64,000 nt of DNA from Brachybacterium sillae. GTDB lineage: Bacteria; Actinomycetota; Actinomycetes; Actinomycetales; Dermabacteraceae. The stretch spans positions 2,599,797 through 2,663,796 of the forward strand of contig NZ_JAFEUW010000001.1 of NCBI RefSeq assembly GCF_025028335.1, given 5' to 3'. The notes under the pieces are model-generated. The model worked only from the letters and a program-made list of their open reading frames with translations, was not told the DNA's origin and made no database searches. This document shows, piece by piece, positions 62,610 through 64,000 of this stretch. Made by a program: the position numbers and the translations under genes. Each line of letters starts with the position of its first letter. Position 1 is the first letter of the stretch.

Positions 62610-64000
62610 ATGACGACCACCGACACCGCCTCTCTGCCTGACCGTGACGCTCTCCAGGAGCGCCTGGAGCAGCTCCTTCCGCAGAGTCTCGAGGACCTCA
62701 AGTCCCTCGTGCGGATCCCGTCCATCGCCTTCGAGGGGTACGACCGCGAGCAGGTGCAGCGCAGCGCCGAGGCCGTCGCCGAGCTGCTGCGCTCGACCGG
62801 TCTGCCGGAGGTGCGCATCTCCTCCTCCGCCGGCGGTGCACCGGCCGTCGTGGCCCGTCGCCCCGCGGCCGAGGGCATGCCGACCGTGCTGCTGTACGCC
62901 CACCACGATGTCCAGCCCACCGGCGAGGAGAGCGCCTGGACCACCCCGCCGTTCGAGCCGACCGAGCGCGGTGACCGCCTCTACGGCCGTGGTGCCGCCG
63001 ATGACAAGGCCGGGGTGATGGCCCACGTGACCGCTCTGCGGTTGGTGGGCGAGGAGCTCGCCCGTCTCGGCGTCGGTGTGAGCGTGTTCGTCGAGGGGGA
63101 GGAGGAAGCCGGATCCCCGAGCTTCCGCGCCTTCATCGAGGACCACCGTGAGGAGCTCGCCGCCGACCTCATCGTCGTGGCGGACAGCTCCAACTGGGCC
63201 GTCGGGACGCCGGCCCTGACCACCAGCCTGCGCGGCCTCGTCGATCTCACCGTGACCGTGAGGGTGGCGGATTTCGCCGTGCACTCGGGCATGTTCGGCG
63301 GGCCCGTGCTGGATGCGCTCACTCAGATGTCACGGCTGCTGGCCACCCTGCATGACGAGGACGGTGAGGTCGCGGTGCAGGGCCTGCACCACGCCGCCAC
63401 CCCGACGGTCGACCTGCCGGAGGAGGACTTCCGCCGCGATGCCGGGGTGCCCGCCGATCTTCCCCTGGCCGGGCGCGGCACTCTCACCGAGCGACTGTGG
63501 GCCAAGCCCGCGCTGAGCGTCATCGGGATCGACGCCACACCGGTGCAGCAGGCCTCCAACACCCTCATCCATGAGGCCCGTGCCAAGGTGTCGCTGCGCC
63601 TGGCCCCGGGGGAAGAGCCTCAGCGTGCGATGGATGCCCTCACCCGGCACCTCACCGACCACGCCCCGCGCGGCGCGCAGGTGATCGTGACACCGGGGGA
63701 GCAGGGACGCCCCTTCCTCGCGGCGGACGACTCCCCGGCCATGCAACTGGCCCGGCGCTCCTTCGCCCAGGCCTGGGGCACCGAGCCGGTCGACACCGGC
63801 CTCGGCGGCTCCATCCCGTTCATCGCCGACCTGCTGGAGGTGTTCCCCCACGCCGAGGTGCTCGTCACCGGTGTCGAGGACCCGGAGTCCCGGGCCCACG
63901 GCATCGACGAGTCTCTGCACCTCGGGGAGTTCGCGAAGGTCTGCGTCGCGGAGGCCCTGATGCTGCTGGGGGCGGCCGATCTGCCGCGCCCGACCGGCGC
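62610..64000 (+). CDS. M20 family metallopeptidase (dipeptidase), 3' end outside window
   Basis: At least 463 residues, open to the end of the window. M20 zinc-peptidase blocks: LYAHHDVQPTGEESAW (metal His and Asp), LYGRGAADDKAGVMAHVTAL (bridging Asp), VFVEGEEEAGSPSFRAFI (catalytic and metal Glu), ADSSNWAVGTPALTTSLRG and, after the lid domain, GLGGSIPFIADLLEVFPHAE. This is the PepV/carnosinase-like dipeptidase branch; the substrate is not fixed. ATG 62610 is leaderless. Confidence 0.92.
   Translation, partial: MTTTDTASLPDRDALQERLEQLLPQSLEDLKSLVRIPSIAFEGYDREQVQRSAEAVAELLRSTGLPEVRISSSAGGAPAVVARRPAAEGMPTVLLYAHHDVQPTGEESAWTTPPFEPTERGDRLYGRGAADDKAGVMAHVTALRLVGEELARLGVGVSVFVEGEEEAGSPSFRAFIEDHREELAADLIVVADSSNWAVGTPALTTSLRGLVDLTVTVRVADFAVHSGMFGGPVLDALTQMSRLLATLHDEDGEVAVQGLHHAATPTVDLPEEDFRRDAGVPADLPLAGRGTLTERLWAKPALSVIGIDATPVQQASNTLIHEARAKVSLRLAPGEEPQRAMDALTRHLTDHAPRGAQVIVTPGEQGRPFLAADDSPAMQLARRSFAQAWGTEPVDTGLGGSIPFIADLLEVFPHAEVLVTGVEDPESRAHGIDESLHLGEFAKVCVAEALMLLGAADLPRPTG

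Overview
This is a GC-rich chromosomal window from an actinobacterium, most likely of the Micrococcales. The block yebC-ruvC-ruvA-ruvB-yajC-secD-secF-apt-rel, the actinobacterial families DUF3000, DUF3043 and DUF349, a Cys57/61/102-type CmtR, and many leaderless GTG/ATG starts placed 6-8 nt behind a TANNNT -10 box all point there. Brachybacterium or a relative is my guess from protein style; the window does not prove it.

Layout. (1) 1-3489: core genes, namely a glycosyltransferase (5' end outside the window), pyrG and a NUDIX ADP-ribose pyrophosphatase. (2) 3490-22960: an accessory region crowded with mobile elements. An IS5-type transposase gene is split in two (3535-4289 and 10985-11133) by a 6,695-bp transposon (4290-10984) with TGTG(A/G)CTTCG ends and a 7-bp target duplication. 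Its cargo is a TPP-riboswitch-controlled thiamine salvage operon (thiM-thiE-thiD-tenA), a truncated HAD-NUDIX gene, a dead serine recombinase and a cmtR-cadD cadmium resistance pair. Its own transposition genes are reduced to a broken AAA-ATPase fragment. Next come a methyltransferase, a GNAT acetyltransferase, and a decayed thiolase/acyl-CoA dehydrogenase pair whose thiolase is interrupted by an intact IS1182-family element with CTAG duplications. After that lies a toxin/immunity-like locus: a WXG-type alpha/beta-hydrolase effector with an upstream partner gene, facing convergent small lipoproteins. This locus has been partly duplicated 3,466 bp downstream with a variable core, and the second effector survives only as its C-terminus. 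The region ends in a graveyard of IS1182, IS110 and ISL3-like fragments abutting a ribonuclease D gene. (3) 22961-36051: core and metabolic genes: ribonuclease D, DUF3000, msrB, an alpha/beta hydrolase, a RibD-like reductase, zapE, and the trehalose/glycogen set glgX-treY-treZ. (4) 36184-37045: two tRNA clusters facing away from each other (Gly-Val and Val-Gly-Cys-Val). (5) 37155-64000: a citrulline/ornithine catabolic pair with a divergent Lrp regulator, then housekeeping genes: thrS, a HIT protein, a PrsW-like protease, yebC, ruvCAB (ruvA has a 1-nt frameshift as given), yajC-secDF, apt, rel, DUF349, hisS, a thioredoxin, a DEAD-box helicase, aspS, DUF3043 and an M20 peptidase that runs off the end.

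How the genes work together: thiM, thiE, thiD and tenA would recycle thiazole and pyrimidine moieties to thiamine phosphate under TPP control. No thiC or thiG is present, so this is salvage, not synthesis. cmtR-cadD forms a metal sensor/exporter pair. treY-treZ convert alpha-glucan to trehalose after GlgX debranching. ctlX and ocd feed citrulline/arginine and ornithine into catabolism. ruvABC, secDF-yajC and rel form the conserved recombination/secretion/stringent-response block. Several genes carry single-base deletions in short G or C runs; some could be assembly errors, ruvA being the most suspicious.
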